A DNA stretch of 64,000 nt from Phycisphaeraceae bacterium (lineage in GTDB: Bacteria > Planctomycetota > Phycisphaerae > Phycisphaerales > UBA1924), in contig JAHBXF010000002.1 of assembly GCA_019636615.1 (NCBI GenBank), positions 1,366,001 to 1,430,000 on the forward strand, written 5' to 3'. Shown in pieces: positions 9,703 to 17,674 of the stretch (the first letter of the stretch is position 1; each line of letters starts with the position of its first letter). The position numbers and the translations under genes were made by a program. The notes under the pieces were generated by a model that was given only the letters and a program-made list of their open reading frames with translations, had not been told where the DNA came from and did not search any database.

Positions 9703-10143
9703 TCACCGCCGCGATCTCGCTGAGACGGCGTCGGCGACCTTGATCGTGAACAAGGCCGCCGCGTGCGTCAGCGACGGCGCCGAATCGACGCGCACCCGTG
9801 CCGGCGTGCCTTCGGGGCTCATCGATGATGCGGTAATTTCGGCGATCAGCGCCTCGGGCAGTTTCTGCGCCCGCAGACCCGCGACCGCCTCGTCCGACAG
9901 TGCCACGCTTACCAGGAACGATCCCTCTCCCGGCTTGAGGTACGCGAGATTCCGGCCCTTGCCCCGGATGACGCACTGCCGCCCCGTCTTCCCCGCGTAC
10001 GTCTTCCACACGGCACGGGCTTCAGGCGCCGCGGCGCGGACATGCTCGAGAAACACACGCCAGTGCCGCAGCGCCGCGCCGATCTTCCGTCCCGGCCCGT
10101 CGATCGAGGGTGAGGCCTTGGATGTCTTCTTGCGAGGGGCCAT
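9703..10143 (-). CDS. DUF3788-like hypothetical protein
   Basis: A 146-residue soluble protein. The ATG at 10143 gives MAPRKKTSKA, a basic N-terminal tail. The middle holds the pattern AVWKTYAGKTGRQCVIRGKG then LAYLKPGEGSFLVSVALSDEA, which resembles DUF3788 proteins (conserved tryptophan, Gly-Lys, and a YLxPxxGxF strand). Their function is unknown. The frame is open 90 bases further upstream but that part is low-quality, so the MAPRKK start is preferred. It is isolated between two gene-poor stretches. The family assignment is tentative. Confidence 0.6.
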   Translation of the reverse strand: MAPRKKTSKASPSIDGPGRKIGAALRHWRVFLEHVRAAAPEARAVWKTYAGKTGRQCVIRGKGRNLAYLKPGEGSFLVSVALSDEAVAGLRAQKLPEALIAEITASSMSPEGTPARVRVDSAPSLTHAAALFTIKVADAVSARSRR

Positions 10144-11036
10144 GTCTGCCCATTGTACAGCGACCGTCAATGACGATACGGCACAACGGCTTCTCGACGA
10201 CGTGGACCCCGCGAACAACGTTCCATCCATCAATGCTTCGCTGATGCCAGAGCCCCCCAGGAGGAAGCCCCCTCCTGCGGCACCTCAGTGCCTCAAAGGA
10301 CCAAGACGCGCCGAATCGACACCGCCTCCTCTCATCGCCCCTGCCGGGCAGTGCCGTGAACTCAAGCAATGGTCTTTGAAAGGACCCCGGCTGCAAGGCG
10401 TTCCCGGCGCGTTGCCGGGCCGATCTTGGGCGGTTTGAGTTTCAGGGGTATTGTCGCGTGCTGGTATGTGTGTTGATCGAGACAATTTCCTCGAATGCCG
10501 TGTCCAGTTCCTAGATTATATGTAAATATTGACATCATTCCCTGCCGGTCGTGAACGGGCACACCACGAACGGCGACTCGAAGCCGAACGTCTGACCCTG
10601 CACCATTCCAGAGTGTGTGACAGACGGCATCCCCCCGAAGTACATTTGAGCCGGCAACCTCGCCGTGAGCCCGCGCCATGCCGGTCTAAATCCGCACACG
10701 GCGGTGCGTCTGCACCGCCCGGAGGCGCAACTGGCCGGCCGCTGCCGAAGTTTGCGTGACACCATTGACCGCTTGGTCCAAACCGCCCTGTGCGGGCGGG
10801 GCCGCGCCCGGGGGCGGTCGGCGCCCTCTGGCATTCCGGGAGCGGCCTGAGCAAGGGTGAACCCTGGACATTCGACGCCGTAAGCCCGAGCACATGTCCT
10901 GCTTCAAGAACCACGCTGTGTGATCAGGGAAATTTCCGCAATACCTTGCTCTCCGGCGCCAAGTACATTGCATTGCCGCGTTGGGCTGCCCGTGCGGGCA
11001 CGGACGCGGTGGAACTCGCAACTTGGAGGGAAAGAC
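10144..11036. other. Long non-coding or decayed stretch
   Basis: About 890 bases without a supportable gene. It contains a short AT-rich patch near 10510-10545, unusual for this DNA, and a ribosome site GGAGGG at 11025-11030 belonging to the next gene. A 48-codon frame from GTG 10704 to 10850 has no recognisable similarity. The patch may hold the promoter for the PEP-CTERM gene, but no clear -35/-10 pair was found. Confidence 0.4.
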
Positions 11037-11864
11037 ATGCGATCTTGTACATTCTGCACTTTGGTAACCGCCGCCATCTGCAGCGCCGCGTCTGCGCAGC
11101 AGTTCACGTTGGTGGACCACAACTCGACGGCACACTTCGATACCGCGCCGCTGGCACCGGGGAGCCGTGTCGGCATGGACAGCTGGGTCGTCGACGGTGT
11201 GAACCACATGTACAGCCAGTGGTTCTGGTTCCGGACCGACACCATGAATCACGAAGCGCGGCTCAACTCGCTGCCGCTGATGTCCGGCGCAACGAGCGAT
11301 ACCAACTTTGACGGCGACCACGAGACTCTCTTTCTCCGCTTCGGCTCTGCCAACAACTTCACGATCGAGACCCGCTTTGTTCTCAACGGCGGCGCGCCGG
11401 GATCAGGCGTGAGCGACATCGCCGAGCAGATCGAGATCACCAACCACAACTCGTCGGCACCCATCACCTTCTCCTTTTTCCAGTACTGCGACTACGACCT
11501 GCACTCGGACATCCTCGATGACTGGGTCGGGGTGGTCACGCCCAACACCGTGCGGCAGCTCGACTTCCTCCACAACGCTCAGATCTCCGAGACGGTCTTC
11601 ACTCCGACGTTCAACCTCGCCGAGGTCAACACCTACGCCAACACGCTGAGCAAACTTGACGACGCATCGCTCGACAACCTCAACGGCGTTACCGGTCCGC
11701 TCACCGGACGCGCCGACTACACGTGGGCGCTGCAATGGAACTTCACCCTGCTTCCGGGTCAGACGTACCTGATCAGCAAGGACAAGCTCCTGATCCCGAC
11801 GCCTGGTTCTCTGGCCTTGTTCGGGCTCGGAGCCTTGGCGGCTACGCGGAGGCGCAGGCGGTAA
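11037..11864 (+). CDS. Secreted protein with PEP-CTERM-like sorting signal
   Basis: A 275-residue exported protein. The N-terminus is a signal peptide (MRSCTFCTLVTAAICSAASA, cleavage after ASA). The mature part is rich in Thr, Asn, Asp and aromatic residues, consistent with a beta-sandwich. The C-terminus has the tripartite sorting pattern typical of Phycisphaerae: a short motif (IPTPG), a hydrophobic helix (SLALFGLGALAAT) and a run of five arginines. Such proteins are handled by exosortase-type sorting to the cell surface. The ATG at 11037 has GGAGGG 6 bases upstream. The gene stands alone and ends before a strong hairpin. The specific role is unknown. Confidence 0.88.
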   Translation: MRSCTFCTLVTAAICSAASAQQFTLVDHNSTAHFDTAPLAPGSRVGMDSWVVDGVNHMYSQWFWFRTDTMNHEARLNSLPLMSGATSDTNFDGDHETLFLRFGSANNFTIETRFVLNGGAPGSGVSDIAEQIEITNHNSSAPITFSFFQYCDYDLHSDILDDWVGVVTPNTVRQLDFLHNAQISETVFTPTFNLAEVNTYANTLSKLDDASLDNLNGVTGPLTGRADYTWALQWNFTLLPGQTYLISKDKLLIPTPGSLALFGLGALAATRRRRR

Positions 11865-11928
11865 ACCAGATCGGCATCGGACAGCCTCGCCTCTCTCGCA
11901 GAGACGCGGCGCGCCCGACCCACGTGAG

Positions 11929-11956
11929 GCCGCCGGGGGTAACCGCCCCCGGCGGC
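11929..11956 (+). terminator. Strong GC hairpin terminator
   Basis: A perfect 11-base stem (11929-11939 with 11946-11956) and 6-base loop lie 65 bases after the PEP-CTERM gene and ahead of the convergent dehydrogenase stop. It can serve either strand; no long T tract follows. Confidence 0.7.
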
Positions 11957-12094
11957 TGCTTGATGGCTGTTATCGACGCGTGTCAACGACGCACGTTGTT
12001 GTGTTCGTCGGGCTTCTTGCTGAGTTTGATAGGCTTCGACATCTTCGACCGACTTGCCCACCCACGAGACCGGAGTCTTGATCACGCGCGGCCA

Positions 12095-13156
12095 TTACGG
12101 GCCACGACCGATCCACACCACGCCCGCCCCCTTGATCGCGTCGTGCCTGAGCGCTTTGAGTGCCCCGTTCACGCGTTCCAGCCCGTCGAAAACCTCGACC
12201 TGCGTCCGTACGGGAACTCGGGCCGCCTCGGAGAGAAACGCGCGTCCGTCCTCGCGTGTGTTGTTCGTCACGCTGCGGATGTGACGCTCGCCGTAAATCG
12301 CCGCGTACGGCAGCCGCGGAAGATCGCTCATGTGGATGCCCCCGAGGACAAGCACGCCGCCCTTGTCCAGGGCCGCCAGCCCGGGCGGGACGAGTTCGCC
12401 CGCGGGGGCGAAGATGATCGAGGCGTCGAGTTTGACAGGCGGGGTGGCCGCGGCGTCGCCCACCCAGGCCGCGCCGAGTTCCGAGGCCAGGGCCTGGTGT
12501 CGCTCGCGGTCGCGTGTGCAGACGTAGACCTCGGCGCCGCGGGCGCGAGCGAGCTGAATCACAACGTGCCCCGCGGCCCCGAAGCCGTAGAGCCCCAGCC
12601 TCGCACCTTTCCATCCGCCGGCACGCTCGCCCAGGCCTGTGAGCCGGAGCGAGCGGAACCCGATGATCCCCGCGCACAGCAGCGGCGCGGCCTGGATATC
12701 GCCGAAGCCCGCGGGGATCGGGTAGACGAAGTCCGCGGGCGCGGCGATGTACTCCGCGAACCCGCCGTCGGCCGTGTAGCCATTGAACTCGGCACGGTCG
12801 CAGAGGTTCTCTCGCCCGCCCGAGCAGAACGAGCACGAACCGCATGTGTGCCGCAGCCAGGCGACCCCGACGCGATCGCCAACCCTGAACGCCCGGCACT
12901 CCGGCCCCAGCCGCTCAACAACACCGACCACTTGATGTCCAGGAATTATGGGTGAACGCCGAACCGGCAACTCGCCCTCGACCACGTGCAGATCGGTCCG
13001 GCAGATGCCGCAGGCTGCGACGCGTATCAGCACCCCGCCCTCGCCCGGTTCCGGAACAGGCACGGACTTGACGGCGAGCGGCGCGCCGTCGATCGGGGCG
13101 CATTGTTCGAGTAAGGCCGCTCGCATCGTTGCCGATTTCATCGCGGACGTGCTCAC
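12095..13156 (-). CDS. Zinc-dependent alcohol dehydrogenase
   Basis: A medium-chain dehydrogenase (353 residues) that oxidises alcohols or reduces aldehydes with NAD(P) and zinc. The catalytic zinc region reads [14 protein letters not shown] and [12 protein letters not shown]. The structural zinc lobe has four cysteines ([15 protein letters not shown]). The Rossmann motif is [14 protein letters not shown]. The [14 protein letters not shown] segment is typical of the AdhA-like zinc-binding alcohol dehydrogenase group. The ATG at 13156 gives a short polar extension; the second ATG (MRAALLEQ) 30 bases on is an alternative start. It follows the lipoprotein gene by 18 bases in the same direction and may be its operon partner. 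Confidence 0.95.
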   Translation of the reverse strand: MSTSAMKSATMRAALLEQCAPIDGAPLAVKSVPVPEPGEGGVLIRVAACGICRTDLHVVEGELPVRRSPIIPGHQVVGVVERLGPECRAFRVGDRVGVAWLRHTCGSCSFCSGGRENLCDRAEFNGYTADGGFAEYIAAPADFVYPIPAGFGDIQAAPLLCAGIIGFRSLRLTGLGERAGGWKGARLGLYGFGAAGHVVIQLARARGAEVYVCTRDRERHQALASELGAAWVGDAAATPPVKLDASIIFAPAGELVPPGLAALDKGGVLVLGGIHMSDLPRLPYAAIYGERHIRSVTNNTREDGRAFLSEAARVPVRTQVEVFDGLERVNGALKALRHDAIKGAGVVWIGRGP

Positions 13157-13174
13157 GCCATGGTCGTTGCCTTG

Positions 13175-13789
13175 TCACTTCGATCCGGCCGCGTGGACAC
13201 GCTGGAGCACGATCGGGTCGCCGAACGCCGCCGGGTCGCCGCCGTGCCGGGCCAGCAGTTCACGGATGCGCTCCATCGGCGCGGTCACGAGCGGGACCTC
13301 GCCACCTCCGACCGTAACCCGGTCGTGCGCGAACAAGCCCCTCGTCGTGTGGTTCTCGAGCCAGTCACCGCGGAACGACCAGACCTTCAGCGTATCTCCA
13401 TCTCGCACAGCCTTCATCACCTGGTGCACCGGCACAACCAGGAACCCATAGGCCCCGACGAGTTTGTCGCGCTCAGGCCGCGACAAGAACAAGTCCATAT
13501 ATCGGTCCCCGTTGATTTCGGTGAGCATGAGGTCCAGGTTCAAGGCCGTTTTGAACTCGCCATGTTCGTGCACGGTGAGCGCCACGGCGTACGCGGTCCC
13601 CGTTGACCCGGACAGCGGGGGTGCGATCGACGCGCGGATCTCCATCGGCTCCGCTGTCGCCCACTCTCCGATGAGCCCGGGGTCGGAAGTGCTGGCAGAG
13701 GCTGCGGGATGGAGGAAGGGCGAGCCACATCCGGCGCCTCCAAGAGCGCACAACGCCGCCACCGTGATGCCTAAGAGCCGTTGAATCAT
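13175..13789 (-). CDS. Hypothetical lipoprotein
   Basis: A 204-residue protein with a lipoprotein signal peptide: MIQRLLGITVAALCALGGAGC, where the LGGAGC lipobox gives Cys21. The mature part has alternating strands (YAVALTVHEHGEF, LNLDLMLTEINGDRYMDLFL) suggestive of a beta-rich lipid-binding or lipocalin-like fold, but no family is recognised. AAAGGAG is placed 8 bases before the ATG at 13789. It is co-directional with the downstream dehydrogenase (18-base gap) and lies 21 bases after the host-attachment-like gene, so all three probably share a transcript. It is probably anchored in a membrane facing the periplasm. Confidence 0.8.
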   Translation of the reverse strand: MIQRLLGITVAALCALGGAGCGSPFLHPAASASTSDPGLIGEWATAEPMEIRASIAPPLSGSTGTAYAVALTVHEHGEFKTALNLDLMLTEINGDRYMDLFLSRPERDKLVGAYGFLVVPVHQVMKAVRDGDTLKVWSFRGDWLENHTTRGLFAHDRVTVGGGEVPLVTAPMERIRELLARHGGDPAAFGDPIVLQRVHAAGSK

Positions 13790-13810
13790 GACGCATTCTC
13801 CTTTCAGCGC

Positions 13811-14284
13811 CTACGACCCGGAGATCGCGCTGAGGATCGCCGGATGGACCGCAAGTTCATTCGGCCCCAGGTGAGTCAGCTCCGCCTCCCGGAGCACCGT
13901 CATGTCGTCCTTGGCGAACTCGGCACGGAGCAGGCCGAGGAACCGCGCCGGTGCGAAGAGGGTGACGCGGTGATCGCCGGAGATGCGCCGGGCATGCGCG
14001 AGCCAGGACCTGATCTCGCGCGCGAAGCGCCGTTGCTCCTCTTCGTGCTCGTGGCCGACCGCCACGGCGTGGGGCGCCGCCCGAGCCCCCGACCTGGCCA
14101 CGGAGCCCCGCCTCTCGGCCCCGCCAGCCAAGGTGGGGCGACCTCGCTCGTGCTCAGCCTCGTGCGCATTCTCGATCGACTTGCAGCGCCCGAGATGGAG
14201 CGCACCGGCCGGCGTTCGCTGGCACTCGAATAGTGCGGCGCTGCGGCCGTCGGCGGTTACTATCCAATGCTGATGATGCTTCAC
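13811..14284 (-). CDS. Host attachment protein-like (PF10116 family)
   Basis: A 157-residue protein resembling the host attachment family: an N-terminal strand WIVTADGRSAALFEC, a charged middle and the C-terminal signature FAREIRSWLAHARR, then VTLFAPARFLGLLRAEF and ELTHLGPNELAVHPAI. The family is named from an Agrobacterium protein, but its biochemistry is unclear and it is related in fold to release-factor-like domains. The start is a GTG at 14284 with AAAGGA 8-9 bases upstream. It heads a short co-directional run with the lipoprotein and dehydrogenase genes. Such proteins are common in stress blocks with Hsp20 and CBS genes. Confidence 0.8.
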   Translation of the reverse strand: MKHHQHWIVTADGRSAALFECQRTPAGALHLGRCKSIENAHEAEHERGRPTLAGGAERRGSVARSGARAAPHAVAVGHEHEEEQRRFAREIRSWLAHARRISGDHRVTLFAPARFLGLLRAEFAKDDMTVLREAELTHLGPNELAVHPAILSAISGS

Positions 14285-14322
14285 GGCGTGTTCCTTTCAT
14301 TGGGCCGAGTCGATCGGATATG

Positions 14323-14704
14323 TCACTCCTCGATGTCCGTGCCTTCCTTCTTCGGCTCCGGCGCCTCGGTCAGAGTCGCATCGGCCAGGAGAAGCACCCC
14401 CGCCACAGACACCGCATTCTCCAACGCGATTCTCACGACCTTTGTTGGATCGATGATTCCAGACTTGACAAGGTCTACGAACTCGCCCGTGGCAGCGTCG
14501 AACCCAGTGGCGCCCGGCCCCTCACGCATCCGTGCGACCACGACACCGGCATCGGCGCCAGAGTTCTCTGCGATCTGACGCGAGGGGGCTTCGAGCGATT
14601 TGCCGAGGATGTTCATGCCTGTCCTTAGGTCCCCGGCGTGACGCTGAGCCTCGTCGGCGACGGCGCCTGCCGCCCGGAGCAACGCGAGCCCTCCGCCGGG
14701 AACG
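14323..14704 (-). pseudogene. groEL: GroEL C-terminal fragment
   Basis: The frame encodes the last ~125 residues of the chaperonin GroEL: VPGGGLALLRAAGAVADE, then GMNILGKSLEAPSRQIAENS, GFDAATGEFVDLVKSGIIDP and TKVVRIALENAVSVAGVLLL, ending in an acidic tail instead of a GGM repeat. The first ~410 residues, with the ATP site and most of the apical domain, are missing. The fragment starts exactly where an alcohol dehydrogenase fragment ends (about 14704), in a different frame. It therefore cannot form a chaperonin. It is probably a relic of a stress-island GroEL paralog. Confidence 0.88.
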
Positions 14705-15136
14705 GTTGGCATCGACACCAATGACAAAGCCGGCGCCCAGCAGCCGCGCCCCGACGGTTGCCATCATCCCGATCGGGCCCTCACCCAACACCGCCACGCT
14801 CACGCCCAGCGGGACAGTCCCGAACTCCGCGGCCACGAACCCCGTCGAGAGCATGTCGCAGCAGTACGCCGCTTGCTGGTCGGTACGATCGTTCGGATTC
14901 GGTGCGAGACTGGCGATCGCCTTGTTGACGTGGAAGACCCCCACGGCCTCGCGGCGGAGCGTGAGGTTCTTTCGCTGGCCGATGGCGCCCGCGACGGTGT
15001 GTGTGTCGGAAGTACAGATCAACGCGGCAGTGGTGCGCAGGATCGCATCGTTCGGCCCGGCGCGCGGCACCGGCTTCTCGATGATCCCCACTTCGCCCAA
15101 CGAGCGCATGACACGTGCCCTCATTATCGCGATCAT
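14704..15136 (-). pseudogene. Zn-alcohol dehydrogenase remnant with internal deletion
   Basis: The sequence resembles secondary-alcohol dehydrogenases of the TbADH type. A good ribosome site (GGAG, 7 bases) precedes the ATG at 15136. The N-terminus (MRARVMRSLGEVGIIEKPVP, then ICTSDTHTV) holds the catalytic Cys. After REAVG the sequence jumps to FHVNKAIASLAPNP, so about 50-60 residues including the structural zinc region are lost without a frame change. The cofactor loop VAVLGEGPIGMMATVGARLL is present. The gene then breaks at about 14704 and continues as GroEL sequence. Expression is possible but no dehydrogenase activity is expected. Confidence 0.82.
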
Positions 15137-15241
15137 GCGGATGCTCCTGCGTCATTGCTCCGATCTGCTCGCGCCTGTGACAGCGCATCACCCGCTAAAC
15201 CCGCGTGCTGCCCTTCCGGACAGTCGCGGGCTCCCCCTCCA

Positions 15242-15550
15242 CTACCTGTCGCAGGCCGGCATCTGCTCGCCGCGGGCCTGGGCCTTGATCTCCAGATCGT
15301 GGGCGAGCGATGGCTCGGGCCCCGAGCCATTGAGTTCGCGCTCGGCCTGCGCCCAGTCGGAAGCCTCATCCCCCGGCCCGCCGCTGCCGTTGCGAGCCTG
15401 GTAGATCTCGTAAGCGCGGGCGCGGATGTGGTCGACGGTGACTTCGACGCTGATCCCCGCTGACGGCGTGGCTGGATGACAGTCCTTCGGCGCGGCCGTG
15501 GTGGAACTCTTCTTCACGGTGGCAGACGCCGGTGCGGCCATGGTGCTCAT
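15242..15550 (-). CDS. DUF2934 protein
   Basis: A 102-residue protein with the DUF2934 signature in the middle: VDHIRARAYEIYQARNGSGG followed by DEASDWAQAERELNG. The motif (RAYEIYxxRG, DWxxAExEL) is common in small proteins of stress islands; its function is unknown. The N-terminus is Ala/Ser/Thr/Lys-rich and low-complexity. AAAGGAG lies 6 bases before the ATG at 15550. It is co-directional with the CBS and HMA-like genes upstream, with a 52-base gap to the CBS stop, suggesting one small transcript. Confidence 0.85.
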   Translation of the reverse strand: MSTMAAPASATVKKSSTTAAPKDCHPATPSAGISVEVTVDHIRARAYEIYQARNGSGGPGDEASDWAQAERELNGSGPEPSLAHDLEIKAQARGEQMPACDR

Positions 15551-15602
15551 GCTTTGCTCCTTTCGGGTTCAGAGTGCGAGGTGTTTGGCTGGCTCGACGC
15601 GG

Positions 15603-16082
15603 TTACTGTGCCTGTGGCAATACGCCAAGGAGGTCCATGCTTGTGATGATGCCGATGGGAAACTTCTCGTCATCGGCCACGATGACGTGATGGACTCTCT
15701 TCTCGAACATCATCCGGGCGACCGCGGCCGCGGAGAGGTCTGGCCCGACCGTCAGCGGGTTTTCGGTCATGAAGTCCTCGACGCACACCAGCGGCTCGGG
15801 AATAACTCCACTGGCCTCATTCTCGACAACCCCTTGCTCCGACAGCACCTCGAAGAGATACGCGGGCGGAATGTCTTCCGTGCCCTCTGCGCACCGGCGG
15901 ATCAGGTCGGTCTTCGTCACCACACCGATCACTTTGCCATGCTGATCGGTGACGGGGACCCCGGAGATCTCGTGCTCCTCGAACACTCGGGCAAGTTCCC
16001 TGATCCGCGCCGATCGTGGCACGCATACGGGGTCGGCCGTCATCACATCCTTGGCCTTGAGTTCTGACTTGACGAGCGACAT
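15603..16082 (-). CDS. CBS-pair protein
   Basis: A 159-residue stand-alone pair of CBS domains (about 10-65 and 98-155). Motifs are VKDVMT-like AKDVMTADPVCV, ISGVPVTDQHGKVIGVVTKT, DFMTENPLTVGPD and VHHVIVADDEKFPIGIITSM. Such Bateman modules bind adenine nucleotides or S-adenosylmethionine and sense energy state. The ATG at 16082 follows AAAGGAG by 8 bases; a longer frame from 16121 is open but lacks a ribosome site. The gene belongs to the stress block with ppsA, BON and Hsp20. Confidence 0.92.
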   Translation of the reverse strand: MSLVKSELKAKDVMTADPVCVPRSARIRELARVFEEHEISGVPVTDQHGKVIGVVTKTDLIRRCAEGTEDIPPAYLFEVLSEQGVVENEASGVIPEPLVCVEDFMTENPLTVGPDLSAAAVARMMFEKRVHHVIVADDEKFPIGIITSMDLLGVLPQAQ

Positions 16083-16113
16083 TGCACAGCTCCTTTGGAT
16101 CACGCGCTCTCTT

Positions 16114-16341
16114 TCACTCACCGTACAACGTTGCGCCGTAGCCGGCGGCTTTCACCGCCTTGATCAACTCGACTGTCCGGCACGTCGGCTCGCAGAGCAC
16201 TACGGCTCGGGCCCGCATCAGACTCACCGCCACGTCTCTTACTCCATTGACCCGCTTCAACGCCTCCGCGATTGCTTCACGGCACGAGTTACTCCGCATT
16301 CCCGTCAGCAAGAGTTCGATCCGTGTAACTCCCAGCTGCAT
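16114..16341 (-). CDS. HMA-like small protein lacking the first metal-binding Cys
   Basis: A 75-residue protein with the ferredoxin-like fold of heavy-metal-associated domains: IELLLTGMRSNSCREAIAEA, LKRVNGVRDVAVSLMRARAV and LIKAVKAAGYGATL. The normal GMTCxxC metal loop reads GMRSNSC, so the first cysteine is Ser and only one remains. It probably does not chelate Cu(I) as a normal HMA does. GGAAGG lies upstream of the ATG at 16341. It is co-directional with the CBS gene 31 bases downstream. Confidence 0.8.
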   Translation of the reverse strand: MQLGVTRIELLLTGMRSNSCREAIAEALKRVNGVRDVAVSLMRARAVVLCEPTCRTVELIKAVKAAGYGATLYGE

Positions 16342-16712
16342 CGATGCTTCCTTCCGCTCGACTCAGTCCGTGGAACACAACACAACCCCGACGGGCACCG
16401 GTGGTTCAGTGCCCGTCTCCCGACGCGATCCGAGTTCCTCCGTGGCGTCGAGTGGTCTCGGCATGGACCCGACGCGTGCGCCGAAGCGCCCGGCAACGTC
16501 GCACCGCTGCCGACGGGCAGCAACTCGGGTCCTCGTGCCAAGGGCGGCGCTTCGCCAGCGAACATGGCCTGGTGCCGCTCGGCCTCATGCCAGTTGAGAT
16601 TCTCGCTCACCCTGTAGAGCCGCCGGAGTTTCTCGCCGATGGCTCTGACGAGACGGTGGGGCAGGTCGATCTCGCGTGGAGAGTCAACGACATGCCGCAA
16701 GATGAATCTCAT
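16305..16712 (-). CDS. Hypothetical protein, overlapping HMA-like gene
   Basis: A possible 135-residue protein. The first ~60 residues look genuine: MRFILRHVVDSPREIDLPHR, LVRAIGEKLRRLYRVSENLN, then WHEAERHQAMFAGE, an amphipathic helical pattern. The rest is Arg/Ser/Cys-rich and overlaps the next gene's start by 37 bases, so the true 3' end may be lost. GGAG is found 9 bases before the ATG at 16712. I do not recognise the family. It may be a small real gene that is frameshifted after about residue 65. Confidence 0.4.
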   Translation of the reverse strand: MRFILRHVVDSPREIDLPHRLVRAIGEKLRRLYRVSENLNWHEAERHQAMFAGEAPPLARGPELLPVGSGATLPGASAHASGPCRDHSTPRRNSDRVGRRALNHRCPSGLCCVPRTESSGRKHRCSWELHGSNSC

Positions 16713-17185
16713 AGCGTGTCTCCAGAAGCGACGGCGCATCCGACGAGATCATCATGGCGCACAACAACCCCGCGCTCTACGCGGAAACTTCCCCTATCGC
16801 CGCGCGTATAGGAATCGGCCCCGGATCGCTCCGGAGCCGCTGTACTTCTGGCTCTGGGGGGGCGGAGGGGGGCGGGGCGGCGTGCGCACGCACCACCGGC
16901 AAACACCGGGCGTCTCGCACGCTCTGCATGGGGTGGCGCGCTGGGGGGCCCGGCATGATGTCGTGGATCATGCCGGCGGTGAATCCGGGCTGCAAAGCGC
17001 CACGCGCGATGTGCGTCTCAACATCCGCTCCCCAAGGGCTCAACGAACGCCGGTACAGGTTCAACGCCGCATGGTCACCGCCGCACGCGCCCCGTTGACC
17101 CCCGCACGCCGCGCGTCGAAGTTCCGCTGATGTCATAGGAAGTGGAAACCCCTTCCTGCATCCTCACGCCGAAACAGCCGAAGGA
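16713..17185. other. Non-coding stretch with perfect inverted repeat
   Basis: No convincing gene. A perfect 10-base inverted repeat (16950-16959 with 16967-16976, loop 7) could form a strong hairpin. A 119-codon minus-strand frame (16777-17136) has biased, proline-rich composition and was not called. Confidence 0.4.
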
Positions 17186-17668
17186 TCACGCATCCAGAAC
17201 GCCCGCGGTCGGAAGAGAGGGAGTGTTGGCGACCTCTCGCCGCGCTTGGCCGCGGTGGTTGACCTCGGCGCGCACCGGCGAAAGCGACTTGAGATCCCAC
17301 GCCAGTCCGACGAACGACAGCACTCGGCTCACCAGGTAACCCGCGTTGAGCTGCCACCACACAGGCCGTGACGGACCGAGGTCGATAAGGGGTTGTGGGT
17401 GTTGTGCCAGCCCTCGCCCAGGGTGAGGATGGCGAAGATCGCGTGGTTGCGGGTGAAAGTCGTGCGGGTTGAACGGCTTCGGCCCCCACTGATGGCAGAC
17501 CGGGTTCACGCTCCACGTGACGTGGTGGATGAAGAAAATGTGGCGCGCCCCGCCCCAGATGATACCCATGGGCCCGCCCTGCTGGGTCCCGGTGACAGCG
17601 AAGGCGACGGCCGCGGGGATCAGGGTGCCATCACGCTCACTTGCCCCATCCGTGCTTGATGGTAACAA
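17186..17668 (-). pseudogene. Fatty-acid (acyl-CoA) desaturase remnant, frameshifted
   Basis: The C-terminal half of a membrane di-iron desaturase. GMIIWGG-like GIIWGGARHIFFIHHVTWSV then NPVCHQWGPKPF matches the second His-box region (HHVTW). The third His box (GEGWHNTHN) is present only in the neighbouring frame, between about 17385 and 17460. The original frame resumes with WWQLNAGYLVSRVLSFVGLA. So there are at least two compensating frameshifts, and the N-terminal half with the first His box is absent. The result cannot be active. It sits convergent-free just upstream of the histidine kinase gene, on the other strand. Confidence 0.8.
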
Positions 17669-17674
17669 TAATGC

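Noticed and set aside
11723..12955. A 410-codon plus-strand frame over the alcohol dehydrogenase
   Set aside because: Shadow of the conserved minus-strand dehydrogenase, with no domain of its own.
16777..17136. A 119-codon minus-strand frame next to the desaturase remnant
   Set aside because: Biased composition, no ribosome site and no recognisable motif; it may include desaturase-flanking relics but cannot be supported.
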